From Epiperipatus broadwayi (taxonomy: Eukaryota > Onychophora > Udeonychophora > Euonychophora > Peripatidae), in the NCBI GenBank assembly GCA_028023455.1, contig JAQFVV010012574.1, positions 791,501 to 855,500 of the forward strand: a DNA stretch of 64,000 bases. The letters are read 5' to 3'. The notes under the pieces are model-generated. The model was not told the origin of the DNA. It was given only the letters and a program-made list of their open reading frames with translations, and ran no database searches. Of this stretch, positions 36,280 to 48,673 are shown one piece after another; position 1 is the stretch's first letter; every line of letters begins with the position of its first letter. The position numbers and the translations under genes were made by a program.

Positions 36280-38850
36280 GGATTAAATAAAAAAAGAATG
36301 TAATAGTGAAACAGAATAATATAAACTTAAGATATAATAGTGAAACAGAATTCATTAAAATAAACAACAATTACATAAAGATTGTAATATTTTTGTAAAG
36401 CTCAAAATAGTTATTTTAATAAAATAATTTTTAACTATTTAAGTTATAATTATTGAATAAAATTACTATCATGTTTATTTTTTAAAGATTTGTATTGATA
36501 GATAAACATTTTTACTTAGATGTATTGTAATGATAGCATTGTACATAAGTCAAAGTTTAGCATTGATGTTAAAGAAGTTTTAGACCAACATGACACATAA
36601 AATGAATTCTCTACCTTAAAAAATGAATGTAAAGAAAAATGTAGGTGCTTTTGGCTTCAAGAAAAAATACAATTAAATAAAAACTGATCCAATTTGAACC
36701 CAAGAAAAATAGAAACCAAATTCTTAATGTCCATCCTTTACATTCTGGTTATGCAACTATTAAGTATTATGTCATTATTTATAAGACAAATGCATGTAGA
36801 TAGGGAGTTCACCAATGTCATTTTTCAATATTATGAGTTTATTAGATTTTATCTTTGAGTTCAAAATGAATAAACACCATAGTTTTCTTTTTCTGGTGCC
36901 TGATACTTTTTAAATGAGTTAAAATCAAAGATAGAAAGCAGAATAAATATGAGAATAAGTGTGTAAATCCTCATTCTCATTTATAGTTAGTTTGATGGTA
37001 GCATAGTAATAAATTATGATTCTCATACTCCAGAGACTGTAAAATTATAAACTAAAAAAGCAGTTGGTAACAAAAAGAAGAGGATTCTAAAAATCACCAG
37101 GTTATGGGATTAGGATGCTAAATAAAAGATATTCATAAATTGGAAGAAATGTCTAAAATTAAATGAAGCATCAACAGAATTATATTAGAAAAAAATGAGT
37201 CACTTTTAAAAATGAACATATAGATTACTATAAAATCACAAACATTTGAAATACTATATTAACAACATATATATTGATAAGATTAGTTATCCATTTGGTT
37301 TATTATAAACAACTTCAGGTTTTTGCCCCAACAATTTCTTACTTTGATCAAAAAGTAGAAGATTTTATATAGAGATGTAGACTGCTTTTGATAGGACATA
37401 CATTTTAAAATTGTCATAGAAAATTTTAATTTTAGAATTGTCAAACTAATGAAAAATTTAAAAAAATGTTCTGATAAATTTGAACACAAAGAAAAAAAAA
37501 ATAGAAGAAAAACATAGTCTTGTGAAGTTTGCAAAAAAAAAAAGAATTTAACTAAATTTAAAAAATGTATGAAAGAAAAAAATTTAGTATACTATGAATT
37601 CTTTTTTAAAAACAAATTTCTAAGCAGAAATGAACATATAAGCAGCATTCAAATGAAGATATAGCAGATGTGGTTTGTATAATGAGTAACAGAAAGTATA
37701 TATCTAAAAGCTGTATTGTACTTAAGAGATTTATCAAAAAAAGTGATAACCAATTAATGGATGTGTTAACATATAGAAAAATAAAACCTGTTAAGAAAGA
37801 TAGAATTAGCAATTGATATCCAAGATCTTTAAAAATATTTTAGTGACTTTAAGCTAAAAGTTGAAAATCATTTAAAAATATTAATAGACTATTTTATTAT
37901 GAACAGCTTTTTAAAGAGTTGCTATTAAGAGCAAAAATTCACCAATGAATTTTCAACTGAGATGAAATAATGTATAAAAAAAGAAGAAAATAATTAAAAA
38001 ATTTCCCCATTTAGAAAAATTAAATTTTTGAATTGTGTAAAATGTTAATAATATATACATATGTAATAACCAACTTTTTGCTAGTTACGACTAAAAACAT
38101 GATGGCTTCCTGTCGTTCAAATCCTGTCATTTTTAACGCTACGATAAAGATTTTGCCATCGTTTGAAAGGTTATAAAAAGTTCCGTAAGATGCTGCCCTC
38201 TCTTGAATTATTTTACAAGTAAAAAATCAATAAAACTGACATTGAATGTCTAACAAAACAAGGAGGCTGTCTTTTCTTGAATCTGATGGGCTGTTAAATT
38301 TCGACAACAAAGAAAATGGTTGTTAATAACTGAAGACTTACGATTTCTTTTCTTTCATTTCGAAAATGATAAATGAATGTTTTAGACCATTTTAAAAGTA
38401 TTTTTTGACAAATTATAAATTATTTTAATAAAATATGCTAAAAATAAAATTATTTTAGAAAAATAGTTAAGACTTTAGCAAAAATTATTTACTTTTCCAC
38501 AATGTAAAATTGGGAAAGAAATCACTGACATCAGCAAAACTTTTTGGTTGGTGAGTAACATTCATTTTAGATTTTCCACCATCGAATATTTTTATAATTA
38601 TATATAAAAATTTATTTTTGAAAAAACTTTCATTCACTTTTATAACCTGACAAATTATTAATATACTTTTTACAAATGAAACTAAAGTGAATATAATATT
38701 AAAATATGAATATATTTTGACGATTGAGTTTGTGAATTGACCAATTAAAAGTTTAGACTTTTACCTCATTTGTCCAATAAAGTAATCAGTAAAAAAGAGG
38801 GTAATATTATAAATCAATGTCTGTATTTCTTTGAAGCAATATATACATAA
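36280..38850. other. A/T-rich stretch without supported features
   Basis: Several short minus-strand frames (37283-37534, 37606-37812) are hydrophobic, A/T-driven and unrecognised. 38085-38200 is a little less A/T-rich. No gene supported. Confidence 0.45.
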
Positions 38851-38854
38851 TCTT

Positions 38855-39075
38855 ATAATTATATATTAGTGAATACAGTAATCAAAATTTTTTGAAAAAG
38901 ACAAAATATAATTGTCACTTATGAATCCTTTTGACTATCCTCATAGTCTTTGTCAAAGAACAGTTGAAAAAGACTACGAGGATAGTCGAAATCACTCTAA
39001 GTGATGATTATACTTTGTCTTTTTCAAAAAATTTTGATTGCTGTATTCACTAATATTTAATTATAAGATTATATA
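38855..39075. repeat. Palindrome with hammerhead-like core
   Basis: Arms about 38860-38955 and 38965-39070 are inverted copies (TTAGTGAATACAGTAATCAA at the left, TTGATTGCTGTATTCACTAA at the right). In the right arm TTGAAAAAGACTACGAGG is followed by ATAGTCGAAATC. It has the hairpin GACTA/TAGTC and GAAA of the hammerhead-derived motif seen at 47154-47190, but CUGANGA is lost. It is probably another PLE terminal fragment. Confidence 0.65.
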
Positions 39076-39219
39076 TATATATATAAGTGCGAATTGGCAA
39101 CAAAAAAAAAATTCAATTACTACTAAAAAATGGATATCATGAGTGTATATAAAAAAAAAAGTTTTATAATAATAACAACAATAACAAAAAAATAATCTTA
39201 AAATTACTTCTTTCAAAAT

Positions 39220-40500
39220 CCAGGGCATTTTAAATTTCAAAATATATTGTTGTAATCTTATGGTCATTTTCAATAAAGGAATGAGATATGCAATTAAATC
39301 TAGATAAAATTGAAACACTCCTGGGAATAATGGATTTATTAACAATATTTTAAAAGAAGTAATGAAGAAATACAAAAATTGTTTGTAAAGTTACATACCA
39401 AATGTTTAAATGATAGAGGTTGCATCAGATGATTAAAACAATACTGTAGTGACATAAATATTTAAGAAAAAGGGGAAAATAAAGTATTAGAAATTATCAA
39501 TCTTTTATCAGCTTTATATAAGACATTTACTAAGACCATTACTAATTTTTAGATATCTTTAAATTCAAATTAATCAAAAAACAAACTAGATTTAAAAGAA
39601 ATTATATTATAATAGGTCATATCCAAATATTATGAAAGTTATAGAAAGAATCAATCATTATCAGTTGCCATTAGTTTTTGGTCTTAGAGATTTAAAAAGA
39701 CATTTTATTGTATAAGCATTTCTATAATTATTAAAGCTTTAATACATCAAAAGATAGGTTTAATATACTATCAAATTCTGAATAGTATTTATTATAATGC
39801 AATAATAATGATAATATTACAGAAGTCAGTATATAGATTAATACTGATAATAATATTCAACAAATTGATTCTATATTTTCAACAGTTGTATAGAAGTATT
39901 TTGTGATTTGAAAATATAAAGATAGATGTCAATCTAATGAATGTAGAATTAATTATTAATAATAATAAATGTAGTAGTAAAATATGGAATTATCAAGAAA
40001 AATGCAAGATTAAAGCATTTCATATAGTTCATTACTGAAATGAACTTTATAATAATCATACATTCTATCCCTTCCTGATAACACTCAACAATATTTAAAA
40101 AAATTAAATAGCTTACATTTTAATTTAAAATAGATGTAGGAGAATGCCTGGTGCAGAAATGACTATCCTTATTGGATCTTCTCAAAAAATTAAAAATAAA
40201 ACTAAATCATACAAATAAAACCAACATATAAAAAGTACTTTCAGGATGCCTTTCAACAATAAAACCAATTTAATATTGATCAAGATTGTGAGTAAGAAAG
40301 GGTTAATTTCAATAATGGATCTCAAAAATAATTAAAATAAAATAAAATAATAAAATAATCTTTCATAAATATAGACATTAGTTGTCTAATATCACAATAA
40401 TAATGAAAAAAATAGTTTGGTTAAATGAGAATATAGAAAATAAGATGGAAAAAGGACAAAAGTTGACTGATAAAATTAAAAATGCCTACTGGAAAATTAA
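39220..40500 (+). pseudogene. Decayed LINE reverse transcriptase fragment
   Basis: In shifting frames: MRYAIKSR and TPGNNGFINNILKEVMKKY resemble the segment before RT motif 0 (AIxxLKNxKAPGxDxI). About 39480-39560 encodes NYQSFI, LYKTFTKTITNF and KLIKKQTRFKRN, matching NYRPISLL...LYKxFTKxIxxRL...Q-x-G-F-R. HIQIL and NHYQLPLVFGLRDLKRHF follow, at the place of motif A (families have DYxKAFD, here lost). Further weak matches run to about 40500. Numerous stops. Non-functional. Confidence 0.55.
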
Positions 40501-40504
40501 AAAC

Positions 40505-40805
40505 ATCTTCTATGTAATGACTTCTTAATAGTTAAAATAACATGCACATAACAATAAATATTTAAATGCAGTGGTAGAATCAAAGATCTGTTGACCATGC
40601 CCCAGCTATGTTAATTCAAGTGCTTAAATTTTTCATGCATTCCTGAGCAATAAATATATTTGATTACTTTTTTTAATATTAAAAAGTCTTTAAAAATCTT
40701 GTGACAAACACAATCCAAAATAGCTTAGTGTTGCTATCTTATTATGACTTATACCAATATCGCACAGAGAGATATTAAAAAAAAAATCTATAAATAGATA
40801 TTACT
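40505..40805. other. Spacer between LINE fragments
   Basis: No feature supported. A short balanced patch at 40570-40645 is not recognised. Confidence 0.4.
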
Positions 40806-40811
40806 ACATAG

Positions 40812-41000
40812 GAAGTAGAGAGAGCTATAAGAAGATTAAACAACAAAAAAGCTCCTAATGTGGAAGAAATAAGGTCTGAAATAATTAATAGTATGGGACC
40901 AATTTTAAAAAATCCATTGTATATAAAAGTTTTAGACGACTATGTATATTTCATAAACAACATTCACTTGTCAGGAAGATATAGGCTTGAAACTCCACTG
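40812..41000 (+). pseudogene. LINE ORF2 linker/RT N-terminal fragment
   Basis: The plus strand encodes EVERAIRRLNNKKAPNVEE, then IRSEIINSMGPIL. This is a clear version of the LINE motif E-V-x-x-A-I-x-x-L-x-N-x-K-A-P-G-x-D-x-I that precedes the RT fingers; here glycine and aspartate are replaced. The frame runs on from 40860 without further match and reaches a TA microsatellite at 41026. The fragment is about 60 codons and is separated from the LINE fragment upstream, which contains its own copy of this segment, so it is a different insertion. Confidence 0.6.
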
Positions 41001-41019
41001 TTCTACCCTAATGGTAACA

Positions 41020-41025
<6 letters not shown>

Positions 41026-41050
<25 letters not shown>
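41026..41050. repeat. (AT)n microsatellite
   Basis: About 12 units of AT. Confidence 0.9.
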
Positions 41051-41054
<4 letters not shown>

Positions 41055-41077
41055 CACCTTACAATATCCCAAAGTTT

Positions 41078-41300
41078 TTCAATACCAGGAAACTTCAAAC
41101 TGTTGTCATGGAAACTTCTAATGGTTAGGAGAGTTGACACTTTGACTGTAACAGATTCAGATTTTTAAATTCAAAGACATTTTCTTTGCATTTAAAACTC
41201 TCAATCTGTTACAGTCAAAGTGACTTAGACCAGAATGAAAGGTGTAATCCACTTTTATTCATAGGGGTTGCCTTGACAACAGATTCAAGATTCCAGGTAT
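41078..41300. repeat. Foldback containing repeat R-like arms
   Basis: The outer arms pair (GGAAACTTCAAACTGTTGTC against GACAACAGATTCAAGATTCC). The inner arms pair closely (ACACTTTGACTGTAACAGAT at 41137 against ATCTGTTACAGTCAAAGTGA at 41203). The outer arm wording (GGTTGCCTTGACAACAG) is the same as in dispersed repeat R at 53 kb. A partial third copy of the TTGACAACAGA...TTGATAGCTTGGGC segment occurs near 41680-41730. Confidence 0.7.
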
Positions 41301-41309
41301 TGACAAGCT

Positions 41310-42125
41310 TGGGCTGTTATCATGTGATTTACATTTGTTGAATTATCTACATTTATGTAAAATCAAGCTTATTATTTAAATAATTAAGTTTAGTGGGGCT
41401 TGAAAGTATTAAAAATGGTTATACATTAATCTGCTTTCAAAATAGGTTGTATTTTCCTGTTTAATGGGTTTATTTAAACTTTTTTTGGATTTAAAAATTT
41501 CAATATGTTAGTGACAGACAAAGAGTCAATTTTTCTGTCTGTTAAAAATAAAAAGTCTATCTAACAAAAGGATATCTTAAAAAAACCTTTCTTCAAGTTA
41601 TTGAAGAAACTACAACTTGAACAGAAAGTCATTGTGCGAATTAATTAATTAATAGCTTATTAATATTTTCCAAGAATTAATCTTGACAACAGAATGAAGA
41701 TGCCTGATATTGATAGCTTGGGCTATATCATGTGATTTATATATACATTATGAAAGTGGCCTGTTTGATTTTATAATTTAAATCGCTTAACAATCAACTG
41801 TTTCTACTAAGATTTAACTCTTCAATATTGCATCTACATAAATGGCATTTGAAATGTGAAGATTCTGTTCATATTATCTCTTATGGTTCAGTAATTCACA
41901 TACAGTGGCTATATCAATTGTAAATTTCATTCTTTAGTTGAAATCTTTTACATTTCTTATGAGTTTCAGTTATAATTATGTATAAATTTGATAACAAAAA
42001 AAGATATTTTTTTTACTTTTACAACTATATATATATATATATTCCAACCAGTAACCACCTAAACATTCACAGTAAAATATAGTAATCAATACCTTCACAC
42101 ATTTTAATAGTAAGAATGGAAATCC
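41310..42125. other. A/T-rich spacer
   Basis: Contains the partial repeat near 41680-41730. Otherwise nothing supported. Confidence 0.4.
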
Positions 42126-42129
42126 ATTC

Positions 42130-42338
<209 letters not shown>

Positions 42339-42344
42339 ACCATT

Positions 42345-42700
42345 TATTTATATACAGTGCAAATATATTGGCATTTGGTAAAAGCTAAAAAATAAAAATA
42401 AATTTAGATTTTTTTTTGACTATAATTTATTTTTTTTTTTTTAAAAAAACGTACAATGAAAGTTAAATTATTCTTTCGTATTTTTTTTATGTAAGTAGAA
42501 ATAAAAGTAGAATTGGAGAGAACAAAAGAATTCCAAAAGCAAAATAAAAAGATAAGCTAAAAAAAAAATATTTTAGCTAATTAAAGAATTAAAGATGGCC
42601 AAAAGATTTGCTAAAAAATGAAAACTTTGTAATTGAAAAATGAGTAAAGATCGTACAAGATTATGGACCAAAAATGCCATGATAATAGCATGTGCAGAAG
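42345..42700. other. A/T-rich spacer
   Basis: No feature supported. Confidence 0.4.
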
Positions 42701-42720
42701 TCTGAAAACTGGGCCTCTAG

Positions 42721-42900
42721 TATAAAAGGCAGAGACCAGTTTGAAGAATGTCTTGTTTTATTTGTTTCTCTGGTCAGTCCTGGATAACAATAACACATCC
42801 AGGATCGCTCTACACTGAAATAATTCAGCATGTCAGAGTGAACCAGAGCTTCTGCGGACATCGTGCCTGAAGATATACATCAGAAAAGCCTTCATGACCA
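42721..42900 (+). promoter_or_regulatory. Candidate TATA promoter in balanced-composition island
   Basis: TATAAAAGGC at 42721-42730 is a textbook TATA box and is followed by about 170 bases of clearly higher G+C with a hairpin TCCTGGAT...ATCCAGGA (42777-42805). The island is unlike its neighbourhood. It has no convincing open frame. It could be the U3-R part of an LTR or the start of a small non-coding gene. I see no matching LTR partner. Confidence 0.3.
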
Positions 42901-42904
42901 ACTA

Positions 42905-43585
42905 GGAGAATGGACCACAAGATCAAATAATAACCAAAAGGCCGATCTCATTCTACCCAAAAAACTATGCATAATTATCTACTACTGAATTCACTAAACT
43001 TACGGGTAAGTTATGCTTCATTATTTCTGATTGTGACAAATTTAAGCATTTGCAAACAACTCGTAAAAATATACATATATTAGGACCCCGATAGAGACTT
43101 TCATTTTTCTGTACAAGAGACTTTTGTTTATACCACAACTTTTTAATTAATTGTTTAATTATTGTTTTTCTTATTAATGGATTTACATTTGAATTAATGT
43201 ATGTTCTCTCCAATTTATTTAATTAGCAACTTAACGTGAAATATTTTAGTTTGTAAGAATAAAAATATTTCTAATATCAATTTTCATTTGTACGTTATTA
43301 ATAATAGTTATTATTTTTTATTATTAAATTTATTATTAGTTTAATAAGATTTAAGAATGTATTTTACCTTTGCCAATATGTTTGAATAAGCCCAGGAACA
43401 ATAATCTCAAAAAATAATTCTCGTTACGGTATGATGCAATACCGATTAGTTTAAAAGTATTTTTTCTTTTTTTATTTGTGAGACGTTATATGACGATTTC
43501 AGCGGATTCTTTAGAATAAAAGGATCCTGGTGCTCATATTAAATAAATTAAAGGCTGATTTTGTTGATAGCACAATTTGTAACAA
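42905..43585. other. A/T-rich spacer
   Basis: No feature supported. Confidence 0.45.
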
Positions 43586-43589
43586 GTAC

Positions 43590-43734
43590 TAGGCCGAGTT
43601 GATCAGGAAAGATAGTTATGTTTTTAGAATAATAATGAAACGTTCCTTTTTTTGAATTAAAATAAATGAAACATTTATTTTTCCTTTACATAACTTGATC
43701 AACTCGTGCATTTATAATGCATGTAGAGGCCTAG
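43590..43734. mobile_element. Small foldback/MITE-like element
   Basis: CTAGGCCGAGTTGATCA at the left is matched inversely at the right by TGATCAACTC and then GGCCTAG. The two right-hand segments are separated by an inserted palindromic TGCATTTATAATGCA stretch. The interior is about 90 bases and A/T-rich. No clear target duplication. Confidence 0.6.
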
Positions 43735-43797
43735 CAAGACAGAAAACGTTATAATATATATATGCAGCACTACTTGAAATTATATATTTTTCAAATA

Positions 43798-44765
43798 CAC
43801 CTGGGTCTCTTTTTACGCGGATTTATTTAATGCGATTTTGAAGTTACGCAATTCACGTTTCTCCAGAAGTCGAACTCCGATAATGCTTTATTGCTTTAAA
43901 TAATAAATTTCATGCACTTACATCATATTGAAAGTAATAGCACATTATCAGAATTCGACTTTCATCTTAGTAATTTCAATATTTTCAGTGCTTTATAATA
44001 GTAAGATTTTATGCAATAATGAAATTAAAATCAAGATTTCCACATTTTATGTATACACACATTAAATTTTACAAGATTATAATGTAAATTTGTTCAAACA
44101 TTGTACGTGTTAATTTTGCATTTTAAATCACATTCTGTTTTTGCTTTTTAAAAAAGAATGTAATCAATTATTAATCATTTAGTGTCCGCAAGTTTATTTT
44201 TAAAAGGTGAGTAATAGCAGTGGGCACAATTAAAATTGAAAATTAAAAAATTAAAGACAAAAATAAGAATTTAATTTTTAGTTGTTAGATTAATTACTAA
44301 TTACATTGTCACCAGAAAACCATTAACACAACATGAGAGTGATGTTGGCACTAGTTGTATTTCCTCTTGTGAAGAATCTGATTTTTTACCAGTTTGCAAA
44401 CGAACCTGTTTATCAGCAAATAGCCATAATAATTAAAACATGTATAAAAAAATGTAAATTACTGTAAATTATGCATAAAAATATATTGTTTTGAATAAAA
44501 TTAAATATTATAGTTAAACAAAGTTTGTCTTGTATCAATTTTTTTCAAATTTGAAGTTTTTTATTAGTCATATTTTATTTCCTTATTTTTTTTTTTGCAC
44601 GAATTTTAAAGTAATTTTACGTTGGTGCTTTGCTTTTACACAATTTTTGAAAAATCACAGTCCATATCCCCCCTTTTTCAAGGTAAGTTACGTCTATTTT
44701 TGCGCAATTTTGTTTGCACGTGTTTTCTGAGGAACCTATCTATCACGTAAAACAAGACCCAGGTG
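43798..44765. mobile_element. 968-bp TIR element with TA duplication
   Basis: The left end is CACCTGGGTCTCTTTTTACG. The right end (44744-44765) is its inverse CGTAAAACAAGACCCAGGTG with small differences. TA flanks both ends (43796-43797, 44766-44767). The subterminal sequence (ACGCGGATTTATTT, ATGCGATTTT, TTACGCAATT) is reminiscent of pogo/Tigger-type ends in the Tc1/mariner superfamily; that link is inferred. The internal 44530-44730 frame is not a transposase that I recognise, so the element is probably non-autonomous. Confidence 0.7.
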
Positions 44766-44769
44766 TACT

Positions 44770-45920
44770 GCTAAATCAAAGTACTGTCATCTATTGCCAG
44801 AATTAGTGTGAAAATGAATTCATTTCCATTTGTGATCCCAGTTGTTATAAAGATTGCAAATCTGATCCTCATTTTAATATCTTTGTGAATAAATAAATGA
44901 ATGTTATATTTGTCAATACCAATCAATTCAATACTAAGAATATGTAATCACTAAAATAATGTACAATTATCTATTGGTAAAATTACTCTGCTAATGAAAA
45001 TAAATATATTTCCATTTTAATTCCAATTCTTATAAAGGCAGAAAATCTAATAATTGATATGCATAAGGCTGAATATCTATTCAGATTCAGATATTATCAA
45101 TGCCTATTTTAATACAATTAATAATTTCACTGCAAAGATTTATTTATTTACAAGGATGTTAAAATGAATAATAATTAACTGTATTGTGAACTTAAACTAT
45201 TATCTATATTAGAATAAGCTTTGTTTATATCTGAGTCTGGTTAATTATTTTCTCATATTAATATTAGTTGTCAGATTTGTTACTTTTATAAAAACTGATC
45301 TTAAAAATAAAAATTGATTTATTTTTATGTGCACAATAATTTGACAAAATATAGTAGTGTACTGATTTAACCCAAACCAGAAAATCTTATCATCCCAAAT
45401 TAGTTGATATTTCCAAAAATAATCTTTTTTTTTTTTTATTAATAAAAAAGTAAAATGACTAGTAACTGGCTCTACCTTGTGTTAAAACAATTTTTGTTTG
45501 AATATAGATCTGGTTGGACATTTATTCCTATTAATATCAAATTCAGATCCGCTTTCTTTCTAAGATCTGGATGGTAAATGAAAATAAATTTATTTTTAAT
45601 AGATGGAAGTATAATGCATTAATTTTATCAGTGCTTGAAAAATGGCTTATTACAGAGATTATATATATGTATGCTTGTTTTTAAATCTTGCAGTTTCACC
45701 AATCAACATTTTAAAAAAATAAATAAATTAAAAATTAAAAAATGAAATTTCCATATATTAATTTAAAATTTGTAAATTTCACAATTATATATTATTTTCT
45801 ATTTAGCAGCAACCATTTCTTTGTCTCACAGCTCACTCTTTAACTTCTTAAAATCCTTGAGTAACATTTTGTAGATAAGATAAGCATTTTTCTATTGGCT
45901 TTAGAAATTTAATAGTTTTT
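44770..45920. other. A/T-rich spacer
   Basis: No feature supported. Confidence 0.45.
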
Positions 45921-45927
45921 TTTCTTG

Positions 45928-46019
45928 TGTCAAAGCATCAGCCAGGAAGCAAACCTGCAAACCCAGGATAACTGCTTGTAAGGCTGCTGTACTGACCACT
46001 TGACCACCAATGCTTGACA
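45928..46019 (-). repeat. tRNA-like SINE unit, copy 2
   Basis: The minus strand begins TGTCAAGCATTGGTGGTCAA and ends GGCTGATGCTTTGACA. TGGTCAAGTGG fits the Pol III A box and GGTTTGCTTCC approximates the B box about 50 bases later. The ends are complementary (GTCAAGCAT with ATGCTTTGAC), as in copy 1 at 36172-36274. This copy is slightly shorter in the segment before the B box. Clearly related to copy 1, without a usable anticodon assignment. Confidence 0.6.
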
Positions 46020-46024
46020 GGGTC

Positions 46025-47150
46025 CAAAGGCATTAAAGCACAAAGTTAATGATGTTATTAATTCTTCCAAGCCTAAAAGAAGTTAAGTATTTCTTTTATG
46101 TCAGAAATGAAAGTTATAGATTTAATTGTGTAAAGGAAAAAAATCACGTTAAAGTTAGCTAGTAATTCAATAAGAATAAAACAGAGATCACAAAATAGTC
46201 AAAAATGGGAAAAACAAGTTAGAATTACAAAATCATCTTAAACTGAAGTTTATCAACATGATTAATAAATACTAAGTATGTTGAGGAGGATATGAACAAA
46301 TATGTTCTAGTAGATAATAATATATTGCATAAGAAAGCATTGAGTTTTTATGATAGGTTTAACAAAAGGCCTAGTAATCTTAGTAATATCAAACAATTTA
46401 TTAAAAGTAAAGAGTATTTATATAAATTCAGAACTGTGTATGAACTTTAAAAAATTTTATGGTTTCTTTTACAAATAGAAAAGTCATTATCATCAGTAAA
46501 TAAATTTTAATTTTTTAAATCATTACAAAAATTGTGTTTGTCATTGCTTCTATTAGTGTTCCAGCAATGCCAGGATACTATAGGTAATTTCTTGCATATG
46601 TATTTTTGGTACTTATGTATTAGACCTGCAATGTATTAGACTGCTACACCTTTTCACATTCTTATCAATATGCTGATAACTTTCTAATTTTGTGATCCCA
46701 CCAAATAATGGGTACACTTGGATCTTGTACAAACTTAAAATGATAAATTCATCAAAACAGATCATGTGTATATGGTATTTTTGCAAGATTTACAAAGTTA
46801 TTGGCAGTCTGAGAAGGCATAGCAGTTCTAATATGTGACTGTAATTGCACCAGACTAAATCTAATAATACTAAAAATATTTATTTTTAAGAATACTAAAA
46901 ATATGAACTTCACACAAAAATAAATCTGAAAAAGTTTTATGCAATTCCAAATGTTATTTTAAATACAGACAAAATGATCACTAAATTACAAAATGCTTAA
47001 AATATACACATATGATACTTAAATAATTTAATATATCAAGCACAGAGTTCTTCTTTTCAAAATAGTTCATAAATATCCAAAATAGAAATAAAACTCACTA
47101 ACTCCTTTTTAAAACTTGTTTTTTATATGACTATATTCATGTAAAAAAAA
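46025..47150. other. A/T-rich spacer
   Basis: No gene supported. The sequence near 46540-46720 is somewhat less A/T-rich but unrecognised. Confidence 0.45.
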
Positions 47151-47153
47151 AAA

Positions 47154-47190
47154 TCCAACGTTTCGACTATTTTATATAGTCTTTTTCAAG
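47154..47190 (-). ncRNA. Hammerhead-derived motif downstream of PLE
   Basis: Minus strand: CTTGAAAAAGACTATATAAA, then ATAGTCGAAACGTTGG. Stem II GACTAT/ATAGTC and GAAAC are intact, but CUGANGA has decayed to CTTGAAAAA. It lies about 220 bases after the end of the PLE coding remnant on the same strand, where the PLE terminal repeat with its hammerhead is expected. A similar sequence is at 38965-39000. Confidence 0.5.
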
Positions 47191-47413
47191 GCACACTAAA
47201 ATAAAATAATATATATATAACAAATAACACATATTCCATAAAAATAAATAAATAAAATAAAAAATTACAAAATATATTCATAACCAAAAATTTACCTTAT
47301 CTCACTCCCCTTTCCTATTACCAACAAACACAACTCAAAGAGAAACAATTTCCTTTTATTAAAAAAAAAAAAAAATCTATATATATCCTTTAAAATATTT
47401 AATTAAAAACCTA

Positions 47414-48241
47414 TTATTTTCTTTTCTGTTTATTTATTAACATCCTATTTAAATCAGGTTTTATTTCATTAATGAATACACTTTCTTTTTTCATCCTTTC
47501 ATTATATGACTTAATACATTCCAAAGGCTTTATATCAAATCCCCATGCTTAAATTTATTCATGTGAATGTAAACAACAGAATTTTTATCAACTAAATGCT
47601 GTTTTAATCTAGTTTTTAATTTATTCTTACTAGTCCCATCATATGTCATTTCTACATTCTTTCTAAAACAATTCAAACACTTTATCAAATAAACTGAATT
47701 CATAATATCTAACCTATTATAGTCCCCATTATTATTAATTAAAAGATTTAAACTTGCTTTCTTTTTATAAACAGGACAAATTGAAACATTATATTTCCTA
47801 TTAATCATTTTAACTAATTTCTTAACTTTAATAAATAAATCTTTAGATATATTAAAACCAACATAAATAATTTTTTCTCTATTCCTACTCCTATCTAATC
47901 CCATTCTATTTTTTTATTTTATTTATATTTTTATTACAAAACAAATGTTTAACTACACCCCTAGGATAATCATTCATAAAACATTCATTCCTAATAATAT
48001 CAATCTCATTCCCAAACAAATTACTATTTGAACATAACTTAATTGCCCTAATAATTTTATTATTAACAATATTAATTTTACTATGATTATCAATATCTGA
48101 AAACCGATTATTTGATAATCCAAAAAATGTTTTTTTTTTTGTAAACACAGATGTTTCTATACTAACACTACCATTCCTATCAATTTTTTTAAAAATTCTA
48201 ACATCCATATATTCAATAACATTAATATATTCTTTTTCCAT
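47414..48241 (-). pseudogene. Penelope-like element RT thumb and GIY-YIG endonuclease
   Basis: The best PLE coding remnant in the window. From the 5' side: IEYMDVRIFKKIDRNGS (the RT motif with hydrophobic-L-D-hydrophobic found after YxDD), then TSVFTKKKTFFGL, the PLE T-S-x-Y-x-K-P-T equivalent, then IIRAIKLCSN and ECFMNDYPRGVV, matching the PLE x-x-N-x-Y-P block. After a shift: IIYVGFNISKDLF, then NSVYLIKCLNCF and MTYDGTSKNKLKTRLKQH, the GIY-YIG layout (VYLI, CxxC, YDGT, R, H). After a second shift, near 47540: FDIKPLECIKSYNERMKKE to the stop at 47414. Two single-base shifts (in the A-run near 47905 and near 47540) break an otherwise nearly complete C-terminal half. The catalytic YxDD is outside the retained part. 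Confidence 0.85.
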
Positions 48242-48249
48242 AGAAAATT

Positions 48250-48670
48250 TCTATATGATACTTACCATACAATATATAACAGGAATTGTCATAATGAAAC
48301 AATCAATTCATCTGTTCTATCTTATTTTAAGTGAATAAAATTTTGTTTTAAAATGGAGACTAACAGTAAAATATTTTTATTTTTCCCAAAATGGAGCCTT
48401 ACTTAATATGTGATTGTGCAATATAATGCATGCACAGGATCTTCACCAGAAATCTTAAATAAATAAGTAGTAAATGCATTGTTTTCAAAACCAAAAAAAA
48501 AAAAATTAAATTACTACACTTTTATTATTTCTTCAATATGGTGGACTAATTTATTAGATGTCATCCAATATGATTCACATGAAAATGGTTAGTAACTGGC
48601 AGCTTGTACTTCAGCAGTTTTATAGGCTTTCCAACAATTCAAATAATTTGTTGATTCCTCTTCCATATTT
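48250..48670. other. A/T-rich spacer
   Basis: No feature supported. Confidence 0.4.
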
Positions 48671-48673
48671 TGT

